Shown here: positions 16,953 through 26,789 of the stretch, piece after piece
Layout of the letters: each line of letters starts with the position of its first letter
Position numbering within the stretch: the first letter of the stretch is position 1
DNA from: Pedobacter sp. ISL-64
Lineage (GTDB): Bacteria > Bacteroidota > Bacteroidia > Sphingobacteriales > Sphingobacteriaceae
Length of the DNA stretch: 64,000 bases
Direction of reading: 5' to 3'
NCBI RefSeq assembly: GCF_018613605.1
Contig: NZ_JAGGPU010000010.1
Span: forward strand, 415,012-479,011
The notes under the pieces: model-generated
What the model was told of the DNA's origin: nothing
Seen by the model: only the letters and a program-made list of their open reading frames with translations
The model's database searches: none
Translations under genes and position numbers: made by a program

Positions 16953-18005
16953 GTGAAAAAAATCTTAATTACTGGTGGTGCAGGCTTTATTGGCTCTCAT
17001 GTAGTTCGCCGTTTTGTTAACAACTATCCTCAATATGAGATCGTCAATTTAGATAAACTTACCTATGCTGGTAATCTGGCTAACTTAACCGATATTGAAA
17101 ATAAGCCAAATTATAGATTTGTAAAGGAAGATATTACTGATGCGAATGCGATGTTCGATCTGTTTAAAACAGAAAACTTCGACGCAGTTATTCACTTAGC
17201 GGCAGAAAGCCATGTAGATCGTTCTATTTCTGATCCAACAGCTTTTGTCATTACCAATGTAATCGGGACAGTAAATTTATTGAATGCTGCCCGCGAATAT
17301 TGGAAAGGTGATTATCACAAAAAGCGTTTTTACCATGTAAGTACCGATGAGGTTTACGGTGCTTTAGGTGAAGAAGGGATGTTTACCGAAACCACTGCTT
17401 ACGATCCACATAGCCCTTATTCGGCATCAAAAGCGAGTTCAGATCACTTTGTAAGGGCCTACCATGATACTTATGGGATGGATTGTGTAATTTCTAATTG
17501 TTCTAATAATTATGGTTCTCATCATTTTCCTGAGAAATTGATTCCATTGGCCATTAATAATATCAAAAACAACAAACCTGTACCCGTTTATGGTAAAGGC
17601 GAAAACGTACGTGATTGGTTATGGGTAGAAGACCATGCCAGAGCAATTGATGTGATTTTCCATAATTCTAAAACAGGAGATACTTATAACATTGGTGGAC
17701 ATAACGAGTGGAAAAATATTGATCTGATCAATTTGCTTTGCACCATTATGGATCAAAAATTAGGCCGAGAAGCTGGTGAATCGGCCAAACTGATTACCTA
17801 TGTAACCGACCGCGCGGGGCATGATTTGCGTTATGCGATTGATTCGAGTAAACTGCAAAATCAATTGGATTGGGTACCAAGCTTACAATTTGAAGAAGGG
17901 TTGGCCAAAACAGTAGACTGGTATTTACAAAACGAAGACTGGTTAAACAATGTAACCTCTGGTAATTATCAATCTTATTACGAACAGCAGTACAACAATA
18001 AATAA
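16953..18005 (+). CDS. rfbB: dTDP-glucose 4,6-dehydratase
   Basis: Makes dTDP-4-keto-6-deoxyglucose from dTDP-glucose, the branch point for L-rhamnose and other deoxysugars. A 350-residue extended SDR with GGAGFIGS (8-15), HVSTDEVYG (128-136) and YSASK (156-160). It starts with GTG: no ATG is positioned to give the full nucleotide-binding strand. Its TAA is coupled to the ATG of rfbC. Its product may also feed the 2,3-dehydratase module at 39.3 kb, which has no dehydratase of its own. Confidence 0.95.
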   Translation: MKKILITGGAGFIGSHVVRRFVNNYPQYEIVNLDKLTYAGNLANLTDIENKPNYRFVKEDITDANAMFDLFKTENFDAVIHLAAESHVDRSISDPTAFVITNVIGTVNLLNAAREYWKGDYHKKRFYHVSTDEVYGALGEEGMFTETTAYDPHSPYSASKASSDHFVRAYHDTYGMDCVISNCSNNYGSHHFPEKLIPLAINNIKNNKPVPVYGKGENVRDWLWVEDHARAIDVIFHNSKTGDTYNIGGHNEWKNIDLINLLCTIMDQKLGREAGESAKLITYVTDRAGHDLRYAIDSSKLQNQLDWVPSLQFEEGLAKTVDWYLQNEDWLNNVTSGNYQSYYEQQYNNK

Positions 18006-18553
18006 TGGAAATCGAGCAAACAGGATTAAAAGACTGTCTGATTATTAAACCAAAGATATTTGAAGATCCAAGAGGCTATTTTTTCGAAAGCTTCAACAGG
18101 AATACCTTCGAAGAGAAAACAGGTATGTCTGGTAATTTTGTTCAAGATAACCAGTCGTTTTCTTCCTACGGTGTAATTAGGGGGCTACATGCTCAAGCCG
18201 GAGAATTTGCGCAGGCTAAATTAGTGAGTGTAATTAAAGGCGAAGTTTTGGATGTTGCGATAGACGCCCGCCCCGATTCGCAAACTTATGGAAAACATTT
18301 TTCGATTAAACTCAATGCTAAAAACAAATTACAAGTATATATTCCGAGAGGATTTGTACATGGCTTTTCGGTATTGAGCGAAACAGCAGAATTTTTATAT
18401 AAATGCGATAATTTTTTTAATAAGGCCTCAGAAATCGGTGTAATTTATAATGATAGGGATTTGAATATCGATTGGTTAATTCCAGAAAGAGATAGGGCTA
18501 TTTCTGATAAAGACCTTCTTTTAAAACCCTTTTCAGCTTTACAGCACCTATGA
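18005..18553 (+). CDS. rfbC: dTDP-4-dehydrorhamnose 3,5-epimerase
   Basis: A 182-residue cupin epimerase that inverts C3 and C5 of dTDP-4-keto-6-deoxyglucose. The catalytic His62 (in RGLHAQ) and the conserved Lys72 are at the usual positions. The residue after HA is normally aromatic (RGLHFQ or RGLHYQ); Ala here is a mild oddity. It overlaps rfbD by four bases and is a clear paralogue of the epimerase at 31780. Confidence 0.93.
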   Translation: MEIEQTGLKDCLIIKPKIFEDPRGYFFESFNRNTFEEKTGMSGNFVQDNQSFSSYGVIRGLHAQAGEFAQAKLVSVIKGEVLDVAIDARPDSQTYGKHFSIKLNAKNKLQVYIPRGFVHGFSVLSETAEFLYKCDNFFNKASEIGVIYNDRDLNIDWLIPERDRAISDKDLLLKPFSALQHL

Positions 18554-19413
18554 GCAAGATATTGGTAATTGGTGCCGGCGGGCAATTGGGCCAATGTTTA
18601 AAGACTGTTGCTGAACGTAGGGGGATTACTGAAATTGTTTCCCCGGCCGAGCAGGATGCCAATATTTTGGATGAATCTGGTTTGAATGATCTGTTAGCTG
18701 CAACGCGACCTGCTTTTGTAATTAACTGTGCCGCTTATACTGCTGTAGATAAAGCAGAAGATGAAGTTGAGCTGGCTAAAGCCATTAACGAAACAGGTGC
18801 CGGATACTTAGCCTCAGCTTGTTTAGTAAATCGGGCAACACTTATACACGTTTCTACCGATTTCGTTTTCAAAGGAAATGAAGTTAAATTGCTAAAAGAA
18901 GATGATCAAGCTGAGCCAATCAATGTTTATGGTGTAACCAAATTAGATGGAGAAAAAGTAGTTGTTTCAACACTGCCTGCTCACTATATTATCCGCACCA
19001 GTTGGTTATATTCTGAATATGCCAACAATTTTGTAAAAACCATGCTTAAACTTGGTTCCGAGCGTGATGAACTGAATATCATTGCCGATCAGGTGGGTAC
19101 ACCAACCTACGCGATTGATCTGGCAAATGCCATTTTTGATATTATAAGTTCTTCATCCGCCGCTTATGGCGTTTATCATTATAGCAATGAAGGTGTAACC
19201 TCATGGTTCGATTTTGCAAAGGCGATTTTTGATATCAGCCAAACTACAGTAAAAGTAAATCCTATTCTAGGTTCTGCTTACCCAACTAAAGCTACACGAC
19301 CTGCATTTTCGGTGATGGATAAATCTAAAATAAAACATACATTTAATATCGAAATTCCTTATTGGAGAGATAGTTTGGTGGAGTGTATAAAACAAATTAA
19401 TAAATTGAAGTAA
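18550..19413 (+). CDS. rfbD: dTDP-4-dehydrorhamnose reductase
   Basis: The last step of dTDP-L-rhamnose synthesis. A 287-residue reductase-type SDR with GAGGQLG (8-14), STDFVF (102-107) and the catalytic YGVTK (127-131). Its start overlaps the rfbC stop (ATGA). Its paralogue at 32318 belongs to the CDP-sugar set. Confidence 0.93.
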   Translation: MSKILVIGAGGQLGQCLKTVAERRGITEIVSPAEQDANILDESGLNDLLAATRPAFVINCAAYTAVDKAEDEVELAKAINETGAGYLASACLVNRATLIHVSTDFVFKGNEVKLLKEDDQAEPINVYGVTKLDGEKVVVSTLPAHYIIRTSWLYSEYANNFVKTMLKLGSERDELNIIADQVGTPTYAIDLANAIFDIISSSSAAYGVYHYSNEGVTSWFDFAKAIFDISQTTVKVNPILGSAYPTKATRPAFSVMDKSKIKHTFNIEIPYWRDSLVECIKQINKLK

Positions 19414-19479
19414 TACAGATGTTGAGATAGAGCCATTCGTCTCAAATCTAATGTCTCAAATCTCAAATCTAATTCTAAT

Positions 19480-20340
19480 ATGAAAGGTATAATCTTAGCT
19501 GGTGGCAGCGGAACCCGTTTGCATCCTTTAACTTTGGCTTGTAGTAAACAGATGATGCCGGTTTACGATAAACCGATGATCTATTATCCGCTATCTACCT
19601 TAATGTTGGCTGGGATAAAAGAAATTCTGATTATCTCTACCCCACACGATCTCCCGAATTTTGAGAAATTATTGGGTGATGGGACTACATTGGGCTGTAA
19701 ATTTAGTTATGCAGTGCAGGCAGAGCCTAATGGTTTAGCACAGGCTTTTGTGATCGGTGAGGAGTTTATTGGAAAAGATAAAGTTGCGCTAGTTCTGGGC
19801 GATAATATCTTCTATGGTGATGGAATGGTTAAATTATTACAAGCGAGTGCTGATCCTGATGGGGGGGTGGTATTTGCCTATCAGGTTTCAGATCCTGAAC
19901 GTTACGGCGTAGTTGAGTTCGATGCAAATAAAAAAGCTATCTCAATCGAAGAGAAACCTGTTCAACCCAAATCAGACTACGCAGTACCAGGTTTATATTT
20001 TTATGATAACGAGGTGGTAGAAATTGCAAAAAATATTAAAGCTTCGCCCCGTGGAGAATACGAAATTACTGATGTAAACCGCATCTACTTAGAGCGTGGT
20101 AAATTAAAAGTAGGTGTATTAAGCCGTGGTACAGCCTGGCTGGATACCGGAACTTTTACCTCTTTAATGCAGGCAGGGCAATTTGTACAGATTATCGAAG
20201 AACGGCAAGGTTTAAAGATAGGCTGTATTGAAGAAATTGCCTATCGTATGGGCTTTATAGATGCAGAACAGCTTAAGGCTATCGCTACGCCTCTGGTTAA
20301 GAGTGGTTATGGCAGTTACCTGTTGAAACAGATTAAGTAA
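19480..20340 (+). CDS. rfbA: Glucose-1-phosphate thymidylyltransferase
   Basis: Activates glucose-1-phosphate with dTTP, the first step of the dTDP-sugar route. At 286 residues it is standard RmlA length, with the nucleotidyltransferase loop GGSGTRLHPLT (8-18), EKPVQPKS and the GEYEITDVN segment. It follows rfbD after 66 bases containing three short CTCAAATCT repeats. The set is complete (B, C, D, A) in this order. Confidence 0.95.
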   Translation: MKGIILAGGSGTRLHPLTLACSKQMMPVYDKPMIYYPLSTLMLAGIKEILIISTPHDLPNFEKLLGDGTTLGCKFSYAVQAEPNGLAQAFVIGEEFIGKDKVALVLGDNIFYGDGMVKLLQASADPDGGVVFAYQVSDPERYGVVEFDANKKAISIEEKPVQPKSDYAVPGLYFYDNEVVEIAKNIKASPRGEYEITDVNRIYLERGKLKVGVLSRGTAWLDTGTFTSLMQAGQFVQIIEERQGLKIGCIEEIAYRMGFIDAEQLKAIATPLVKSGYGSYLLKQIK

Positions 20341-20360
20341 GAAGTTCGGCCTCCTCGTAT

Positions 20361-20454
20361 CGTCATTGCGAGAAGGCTTCTTCAGCCAGCGAAGCAATCT
20401 TTATAGCTGATCACTACATGAAAGATTGCTTCGTCGTTCCTCCTCGCAATGACG
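20361..20454. repeat. Dispersed hairpin repeat (CGTCATTGCGAG type)
   Basis: An inverted repeat: CGTCATTGCGAG...AAGCAATCTTT is answered by AAAGATTGCTTCGTC...CTCGCAATGACG, so 94 bases can fold into one long hairpin. It belongs to the same general family as 20543-20638 but with a different core word. It lies after rfbA and could act as a transcript boundary. Confidence 0.75.
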
Positions 20455-20542
20455 ATCTTTCTATAGGGATCTGTCAAGGATAATTATTGCGGAATATCAA
20501 TATAAACGATATGGTTTTAAGGGATGAATAGCCTCCGCTCAT

Positions 20543-20638
20543 CGTCATTTCGACCGCAGCGGAGAAATCTTTTAAATTTGATTTCAATAACTTGGTACAA
20601 AGATCTCTCCATTTCGCGGCGCTACAGTCGAGATGACG
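20543..20638. repeat. Dispersed hairpin repeat (CGTCATTTCGAC type)
   Basis: CGTCATTTCGACCGCAGCGG...GAGAAATCTTTT is answered by AAAGATCTCTCC...GTCGAGATGACG. It is the same plan as 4595-4678 and 54542-54622. The gap 20341-20860 holds two such hairpins, the promoter at 20834 and nothing else that I can support. Confidence 0.75.
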
Positions 20639-20833
20639 ACCATTCTATTGGATTCTGTCAATGGTGTTGCGTAGAGAATGAACTTTGCAAGTATACTGCA
20701 ATTATTTTGCCATATAAGTTCATATAAGCATTACCCCCACCTAATCTGTGCCCTTCGCGCTTTCTCTTTGTGTCCTTTGTGGTTAAAAGCCTCACACCCT
20801 CATGAATCGGATTAAAGCTTTCTTGATTTATCT

Positions 20834-20841
20834 TATCTTTG
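20834..20841 (+). promoter_or_regulatory. Promoter -7 box for the UDP-sugar dehydrogenase gene
   Basis: A perfect TATCTTTG ends 19 bases before the ATG at 20861, implying a leader of about 13 nt. No -33 TTG lies at the proper distance. Confidence 0.5.
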
Positions 20842-20860
20842 CCAATCACCGAAAGAAAAC

Positions 20861-22144
20861 ATGAATACACAAAAGCAGATTGCCGTTATTGGTTTAGGTT
20901 ATGTTGGGCTACCGCTAGCGATAGAATTTGCTAAAAAGTATAAAGTAATTGGGTTTGACACCAATGAAAGCCGTGTGGCTGAATTAAATCAATTCGAAGA
21001 CCGTACACATGAAGCTAATTTGGTTGATCTAAAATTAGTATGTGATTCAATCAATGTGGATAATGGGTTAACCTTAAGTGCTAATCTGGCTGATCTAGCC
21101 AGTAGCACAATCTATATTGTAACTGTCCCTACTCCTATCGACCAGCTCAAACGGCCAGATCTGCAACCTTTACTTGCGGCCAGTAAAATGTTAGGTATTG
21201 TGCTGAAAGCAGGCGATATTGTGATTTATGAATCGACTGTTTACCCTGGTTGTACCGAAGAAGATTGCGTGCCTGTTTTAGAAAAGATTTCAGGATTAAA
21301 ATATAATATCGATTTTTTCTGTGGCTATTCCCCGGAACGGATTAATCCCGGAGATAAAATCAATACCCTTACCAAAATTAAAAAGGTAACCTCGGGCTCT
21401 ACGGCGGCAATTGCTGCTGAAATTGATCAACTTTATGCATCTATCATCACTGCAGGTACCCATTTGGCTCCCAACATTAAAGTAGCAGAAGCCTCAAAAG
21501 CAATAGAAAATGCGCAACGGGATGTAAATATCTCTTTTGTAAACGAACTGGCCTTAATTTTCGATCGCATGGAGATTGATACGGCTGATGTGCTTGCGGC
21601 GGCAGCCACCAAATGGAATTTCCTTAACTATAAACCCGGTTTAGTTGGAGGCCATTGTATCGGAGTGGATCCTTATTATTTGGCACATAAATCGGAGGCC
21701 TTGGGCTACAAACCTGAGGTTATTTTGTCTGGAAGAAGAGTGAACGATAATATGGGCATGTTTGTGGCCAATAAAGTGATCAAAATGTTGGTGGCTAGAA
21801 ATAAAGTGATTAATGGCGCTAAAGCACTTATATTGGGTTTTGCTTTTAAAGAAAATTGTCCTGACACCCGTAATACAAGGGTGATTGATATTTATAAAGA
21901 ACTCAGCTCTTTTAGCATGCAAGTCGATGTATACGATCCCTGGGCCAATGCAGCTGAAGTGAAAGCTGAATATAATATCCAAATGATTAAAAATGATGAT
22001 TTTGAGTATTATGATGTAATCATTTTAGCAGTGGCCCACCAGCAGTTCTTGCATATCGATTATGCTAACTTTAAAGCAAAAGGTTCGATTATTTTCGATA
22101 CCAAATCCTTTATCAACAGAGATTTGGCAGATGCAAGGTTATGA
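20861..22144 (+). CDS. UDP-N-acetylhexosamine 6-dehydrogenase (WbpA/TviB type)
   Basis: A 427-residue nucleotide-sugar dehydrogenase that oxidises C6 of a UDP-hexosamine to a uronic acid using two NAD+. The motifs are GLGYVGLPLA (11-20), ESTVYPG (124-130) and the catalytic Cys266 in GGHCIGVDPYYLA. The sequence style (EAFKxxENxxR helix, GRRVNDNMG) is nearer to TviB/WbpO, which use UDP-GlcNAc or UDP-GalNAc, than to UDP-glucose dehydrogenase. The exact substrate is open. It supplies an acidic sugar for the polymer encoded downstream. Confidence 0.85.
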   Translation: MNTQKQIAVIGLGYVGLPLAIEFAKKYKVIGFDTNESRVAELNQFEDRTHEANLVDLKLVCDSINVDNGLTLSANLADLASSTIYIVTVPTPIDQLKRPDLQPLLAASKMLGIVLKAGDIVIYESTVYPGCTEEDCVPVLEKISGLKYNIDFFCGYSPERINPGDKINTLTKIKKVTSGSTAAIAAEIDQLYASIITAGTHLAPNIKVAEASKAIENAQRDVNISFVNELALIFDRMEIDTADVLAAAATKWNFLNYKPGLVGGHCIGVDPYYLAHKSEALGYKPEVILSGRRVNDNMGMFVANKVIKMLVARNKVINGAKALILGFAFKENCPDTRNTRVIDIYKELSSFSMQVDVYDPWANAAEVKAEYNIQMIKNDDFEYYDVIILAVAHQQFLHIDYANFKAKGSIIFDTKSFINRDLADARL

Positions 22145-22687
22145 TATTGCTATATAACATTAATATTTGTTTACCCTTTCTCTATACCAAGTTAATATAA
22201 GAATGACGGATAAAAGGAAATGAGTAAAGCAGCAGACGGCCTGACTAGTGTGAGCTTGATAAGTAGAATGAGTAATGGGAACTGAAATATGACTTAGTAG
22301 CTTCGGTTAAAAATATGGTTATTTCCGATCTTCATTTAATGAAAAAGGATGAATATTTAAAAAAGGGGTGTTTTAAACCTTTAACTATTTTAAATAATAT
22401 TTCTGAAGTACTGTTGATCGCGTATAGGTTATATTTTTGTTAATTCTCCTGCGCAAATTATGCTATAGATTCTTTTTAAAGCGTCATTTTCGACTATTTG
22501 TCTGATTTAATCTACTCTTTATTGGAAAATAGCGTGAATTGTCTTAAATTTAACTCGTTAATTAAGGCGCTTATTGTTGTTCTATAAATAATACTTTCCA
22601 ATTCGCATATTATTGCGGTAATTATTTCGTTTGGTAAATGAGTGATTATGATAAGACGAGTTAATTTGATATTCCATTGCTATAAAT
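22145..22687 (+). other. 543-base AT-rich gap before the export genes
   Basis: No gene is supported. One 42-codon frame (22315-22443) with a hydrophobic end has no family resemblance and is probably a chance frame or remnant. A gap of this size before a ~30-kb one-direction cluster is where the main promoter and any antitermination control should lie, but I see no clear TAnnTTTG box and no UpxY-type gene. Confidence 0.4.
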
Positions 22688-23428
22688 ATGTTAAATTTTT
22701 TTTCAAAAAAGAATAAAGTAACTGATATCTCCTGGCTAGGCGTTGATATTCATTCACATATCCTTCCCGGTATCGATGATGGTTCTCCAGATCTGGCTAC
22801 TTCTTTGCGTTTTGTTAAATCATTACAGGAACTGGGTTTTGATCAATTGATTGCTACACCACATATCTATCAAGAATTGTATCCAAATACAAAGGACACA
22901 ATAGTTAGTGCAAAAGATTTACTACAACAAGAAATGGATAAAGCTAATGTTTCTTTGAAATTAAGTGCAGGTGCAGAGTATATGGTTGATCAGGATTTTA
23001 AAATGGATGGCCCATTATGTACTTTAGATCAGAAACATTTATTGATCGAGATGTCGTATTTGTCTGAAAGTCCGGGGATCAGTCAGACCATTTTCGACAT
23101 AGAAATAAAGGGATATCAGCCCGTACTCGCTCATCCAGAACGCTATACTTTTTATTTTAGAGACAAAAGCCGCTTAAAAAGATTTAAAGAAAAAGGATGT
23201 CTTTTTCAATTAAACCTGTTGTCCATATTGGGTTATTATGGAAAAGATGTTAAACAATTAGCTGAAGCTTTATTGAAGGATAAGATGTATGATCTTGCTG
23301 GTACAGACATGCATCATGATAAGCATTTGAGTGTTCTTACTGACGGTATTCAGTCGGGACGGCTATATGACTTATTGGGGCGATATGGTTTTAAAAATCA
23401 GGAAATTTTCGGTTCAATTTTAGTTTAA
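22688..23428 (+). CDS. PHP-type tyrosine-protein phosphatase (CpsB/YwqE family)
   Basis: Dephosphorylates the polysaccharide tyrosine kinase and so controls chain length and export. A 246-residue PHP-domain protein with metal ligands in HSHILPGIDDGS (22-33), ATPH (56-59), AEYMVD, LAHPERY and GTDMHHD. It is the first gene of the export block, followed by the Wza and Wzc homologues, which matches its partner role. Confidence 0.9.
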   Translation: MLNFFSKKNKVTDISWLGVDIHSHILPGIDDGSPDLATSLRFVKSLQELGFDQLIATPHIYQELYPNTKDTIVSAKDLLQQEMDKANVSLKLSAGAEYMVDQDFKMDGPLCTLDQKHLLIEMSYLSESPGISQTIFDIEIKGYQPVLAHPERYTFYFRDKSRLKRFKEKGCLFQLNLLSILGYYGKDVKQLAEALLKDKMYDLAGTDMHHDKHLSVLTDGIQSGRLYDLLGRYGFKNQEIFGSILV

Positions 23429-23598
23429 ATTATATAACAACCTGTGAGATAAGATCAAATGGATGTTTAGTTCAAGATAAATAAAGTAATTAAAGATTAT
23501 TTTGAATCTGAAGGTTGAGATTTTTAGATATTACAATTAAATGATTAAGTTTGCAACCTGTTTAAAATTGTTGTTTTATTTTAAACAGAAATATACCT

Positions 23599-24405
23599 AT
23601 GAATAAAAAATATAATGTGATTAGAGGACTAAGTCTTGTAATGATACTTTTTAGTACAGTTCTTGTATCTTCTTGTGTTAGTAGTAAAAAAATTGCCTAT
23701 TTTCAAGATATTCAAGCTATTAATCAGGCGAAATTAGATAATGCAGCAGCATTTGTTGAGCCAACAATACAGCCAGACGATATCCTTAGCGTTAATATAT
23801 TTACACTTAACCCCCAAAGTGGCGCAATTGTAAATCAAGCGGCCAACACACCAACCTTGGGAGGTAATTCTAATAGCAGCCTTTCTACTCAGAGTACTGG
23901 ATTTTTAGTAGATAAGAATGGGGAAATTGAGTTGTCCCTTATAGGAAAACTTAAAGTCGCTGGCTTAACTACTTATCAGGCAAGAGAACTGATTAGAGAT
24001 AAGGCTGCTGAAGTTTATAAACAACCAAATGTTCAACTAAGGTTTGCTAATTTTAAAGTTAGCGTGTTAGGAGAAGTAAATGCTCCTTCAGCTTATACCT
24101 TGCCAAATGAGAAAGTCAGTATTTTGGATGCATTGAGTTTGGCTGGGGATTTGACCATTTATGGAAAACGTGATAATGTATTAATTGTTCGGGATAATAA
24201 TGGTAAAAAGGAATTTGCTAGATTAAACCTCAATTCTTCAGATATTTTCAACAGCCCATTTTATTATTTGAAACAAAATGATGTTGTTTATGTCGAGCCA
24301 AATAAGCGAAAAGTATCTGCATCAAATTCAGCTCAAATTCAAACAATAGGTGTTTTGGCATCTGTAGTTTCTGTAATCGTTTTGGCAATATCAAGTTTTA
24401 AATAG
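23599..24405 (+). CDS. Wza-type polysaccharide export lipoprotein
   Basis: Outer membrane export channel component of 268 residues. A lipoprotein signal peptide ends at LVSS-Cys26. The polysaccharide-export (Poly_export) domain is at about 50-150 (QPDDILSVNIFTLNPQSG), followed by an SLBB repeat (VSVLGEVNAPSAYTLPNEK). A C-terminal hydrophobic helix (about 245-266) corresponds to the membrane-spanning helix of Wza. It is shorter than E. coli Wza (379), as is usual in Bacteroidota. The Wzc-like kinase gene starts 11 bases after its stop. Confidence 0.9.
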   Translation: MNKKYNVIRGLSLVMILFSTVLVSSCVSSKKIAYFQDIQAINQAKLDNAAAFVEPTIQPDDILSVNIFTLNPQSGAIVNQAANTPTLGGNSNSSLSTQSTGFLVDKNGEIELSLIGKLKVAGLTTYQARELIRDKAAEVYKQPNVQLRFANFKVSVLGEVNAPSAYTLPNEKVSILDALSLAGDLTIYGKRDNVLIVRDNNGKKEFARLNLNSSDIFNSPFYYLKQNDVVYVEPNKRKVSASNSAQIQTIGVLASVVSVIVLAISSFK

Positions 24406-24416
24406 CATTTTTATCA

Positions 24417-26777
24417 ATGAGTAATTTATCTGAAAGAATTATGACGCACGATGTGGAGGAGGATGAAAGTATAAATTTAAAAGAAATCTTTAATAAGCTA
24501 TTGGATAAATGGGCTTGGTTTGTCTGCAGTATTTTGTTATGTTTAATCATAGCATTTATATATACACGTTATACACCGCCTGTTTATCAGATCAATGCAA
24601 AACTTCTTGTTAATGATGATGATAAAGGCGGAAGTTTAGGTAAACAGGCTGGCGCTTTAATGGACTTAGGAGGATTGATGGGGGCTAAAAATTCGGTTGA
24701 CAATGAAGTTGAAATCTTGAAGACTAGATTTTTAATGGAGCAGGTTGTCCGTAAAATGCAACTAAATATTACATATTCAAGAAAAACTGATTTTGTCAGT
24801 CGGGAATTATATAATGCACCTTTTAAGATTAACATTTTAAAGGGTATTGATACTATAAAGGCCACTAAATTAGATGTTGTAAAGTTAGCAAGTAACAGGC
24901 TTAGGATTAGTACAAGGGATTTTGAAAAAACAATAAAATGGAATGAGGAGTTTGCTGTAAATGGGATTGGAATTATTAGCATAGAGCCAACTCCTTTTGG
25001 CATGGAAGAAAATAAGGAATATTTTACATTAATAAATTCGATTGATGAAAGAGTAGCCGCATTGATGAATCAGCTGTCTGTTGGAGTGTCAAATAAACAA
25101 GTTAGTATAATTGATTTAGGCCTTTCATATGCTCTACCCCAAAAAGGTGAGGATATATTAAACACACTTATTAAACAGTATACTGATGCGAATTTGAGTG
25201 ATAAGAATGCGATAGCAGATAGTACATACAAATTTATTAAGGAACGGTTAAATGTAATAGCTACCGAACTTGGTGATGTAGAAAATCAAGAGGAAGATTT
25301 TAAGCAACAAAATAGACTTGCCGATATGAGCGAACAAGGAAAATTGTTAGTTCAGAACACTGGCGAATTTAGCGGAGAATTGGCAAAGGCCGAAACTCAG
25401 GTAACTATACTAACTGATTTAGAAAACTATATTAAGGATGAAACAAAAAATAAAAGGGTTTTTCCTTCTTCATTACTGCCATCGGATATGGTTTTTTCTG
25501 GATTAATGAATCAATATAATGCCTTGCTCATTGAGAGAGACAGACAATTGCTTAGTGTCACAGAAGAGAGTCCCTTCATCCAAAATATAGATGCTCAGAT
25601 TTTAGGATTGAGAAAAGGAATTTTGGCAAATATACAAAGCACTAAAAATAGTTATGTGCAAACCCGAAATAAGCTTAGAAATCAATTGAGTAAAGCTGAA
25701 GGACAAATTTCGGGCGTTCCTAGGGTAGAAAAAAATTATTTAAAATTAGCTAGAAATAAAGGGATTAAGCAAGAGCTTTATATTTTTTTAATGCAGAAAG
25801 CAGAAGAAACCGCAATATCAAAAACCTCTAATATATCTGTTGCAAAAACGATAGATCCGCCAAAATCTCAAGTAATCCCAATCAGCCCTAAAAAGAAGAT
25901 CGTATATCTGGCTGGATTAATCGCTGGTTTTATTTTTCCGATTGGTTTAATTTTTGCGCAAGGATTATTCAATACGACCATTTCAACAAAAGAAGATATT
26001 TTATCATTAACAAGGGTTCCTGTTATAGGCGAAATTAGTCATAATACTAGCGCTGATAATCTAATCGTTGCCAATCATAGTCGATCAGCTATATCAGAAC
26101 AATTTCGGGCCTTGAGAACTAACTTATCTTTTTATTTAAAGAGTAAAAATGAAAAGGTTATCCTTTTAACCTCAAGTATGAGTGGGGAAGGGAAATCATT
26201 TACAGCTATTAATTTAGGAAATATTTTGGCGCTCGCGGGAAAAAAAGTGCTGCTAATGGAATTGGATCTGAGAAAACCCGGACTTTCTGCCAAATTGGAT
26301 GTTAGGAACGATATTGGTTTTAGCAATTATACTATTAGCCCCGGACTCACGCTTGATGATATAATTAAGCCATTATCTATTAATAAAAATATGTTTATTA
26401 TATCTTCTGGACCTTTGCCGCCAAATCCAGCTGAAACTTTGATGAGCGAACATACCGCCGTGCTAATCGCAAAGCTTAAAGAGGAGTTTGATTATATTAT
26501 TATGGATGCTCCGCCAATTGGAATTATTACCGATGCGCAATTGCTAGCAAACTACGCAGATGTTACCCTATATTTGGTTAGGCAAAAAGTAACACAAAAG
26601 CAACAATTGTCTATTGTTGATCATTTATATCGAACAGGTAAAATGAAAAATATCGGAATTGTTGTAAATGATATATTAAGTAAATATTACGGGTATGGGT
26701 ATGGGTATGGAACCTATGGTAATGTCGAAGAACAGAGTAGATTAAAAAAGTTATTGAGTAAATTTAAGTCAAGCTAA
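24417..26777 (+). CDS. Wzc-type polysaccharide co-polymerase and BY-kinase
   Basis: A 786-residue inner membrane protein controlling polymer length. It has a Wzz domain between two transmembrane helices (about 33-53 and 500-520), then a cytoplasmic tyrosine kinase: Walker A SSMSGEGKS (586-594), Walker A' LLMELDLRKPG (about 612-622) and Walker B IIMDAPP (about 695-701). The C-terminal tyrosine cluster YYGYGYGYGTYG (about 757-768) is the autophosphorylation tail acted on by the upstream phosphatase. Three consecutive GGGTAT units (26691-26708) encode part of that tail. Met9 is an alternative start. Confidence 0.93.
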   Translation: MSNLSERIMTHDVEEDESINLKEIFNKLLDKWAWFVCSILLCLIIAFIYTRYTPPVYQINAKLLVNDDDKGGSLGKQAGALMDLGGLMGAKNSVDNEVEILKTRFLMEQVVRKMQLNITYSRKTDFVSRELYNAPFKINILKGIDTIKATKLDVVKLASNRLRISTRDFEKTIKWNEEFAVNGIGIISIEPTPFGMEENKEYFTLINSIDERVAALMNQLSVGVSNKQVSIIDLGLSYALPQKGEDILNTLIKQYTDANLSDKNAIADSTYKFIKERLNVIATELGDVENQEEDFKQQNRLADMSEQGKLLVQNTGEFSGELAKAETQVTILTDLENYIKDETKNKRVFPSSLLPSDMVFSGLMNQYNALLIERDRQLLSVTEESPFIQNIDAQILGLRKGILANIQSTKNSYVQTRNKLRNQLSKAEGQISGVPRVEKNYLKLARNKGIKQELYIFLMQKAEETAISKTSNISVAKTIDPPKSQVIPISPKKKIVYLAGLIAGFIFPIGLIFAQGLFNTTISTKEDILSLTRVPVIGEISHNTSADNLIVANHSRSAISEQFRALRTNLSFYLKSKNEKVILLTSSMSGEGKSFTAINLGNILALAGKKVLLMELDLRKPGLSAKLDVRNDIGFSNYTISPGLTLDDIIKPLSINKNMFIISSGPLPPNPAETLMSEHTAVLIAKLKEEFDYIIMDAPPIGIITDAQLLANYADVTLYLVRQKVTQKQQLSIVDHLYRTGKMKNIGIVVNDILSKYYGYGYGYGTYGNVEEQSRLKKLLSKFKSS

Positions 26778-26789
26778 AAAAATATAATA

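Noticed and set aside
20341..20660. CRISPR-like repeated words
   Set aside because: These are inverted hairpin repeats with unequal cores, not evenly spaced direct repeats with unique spacers.
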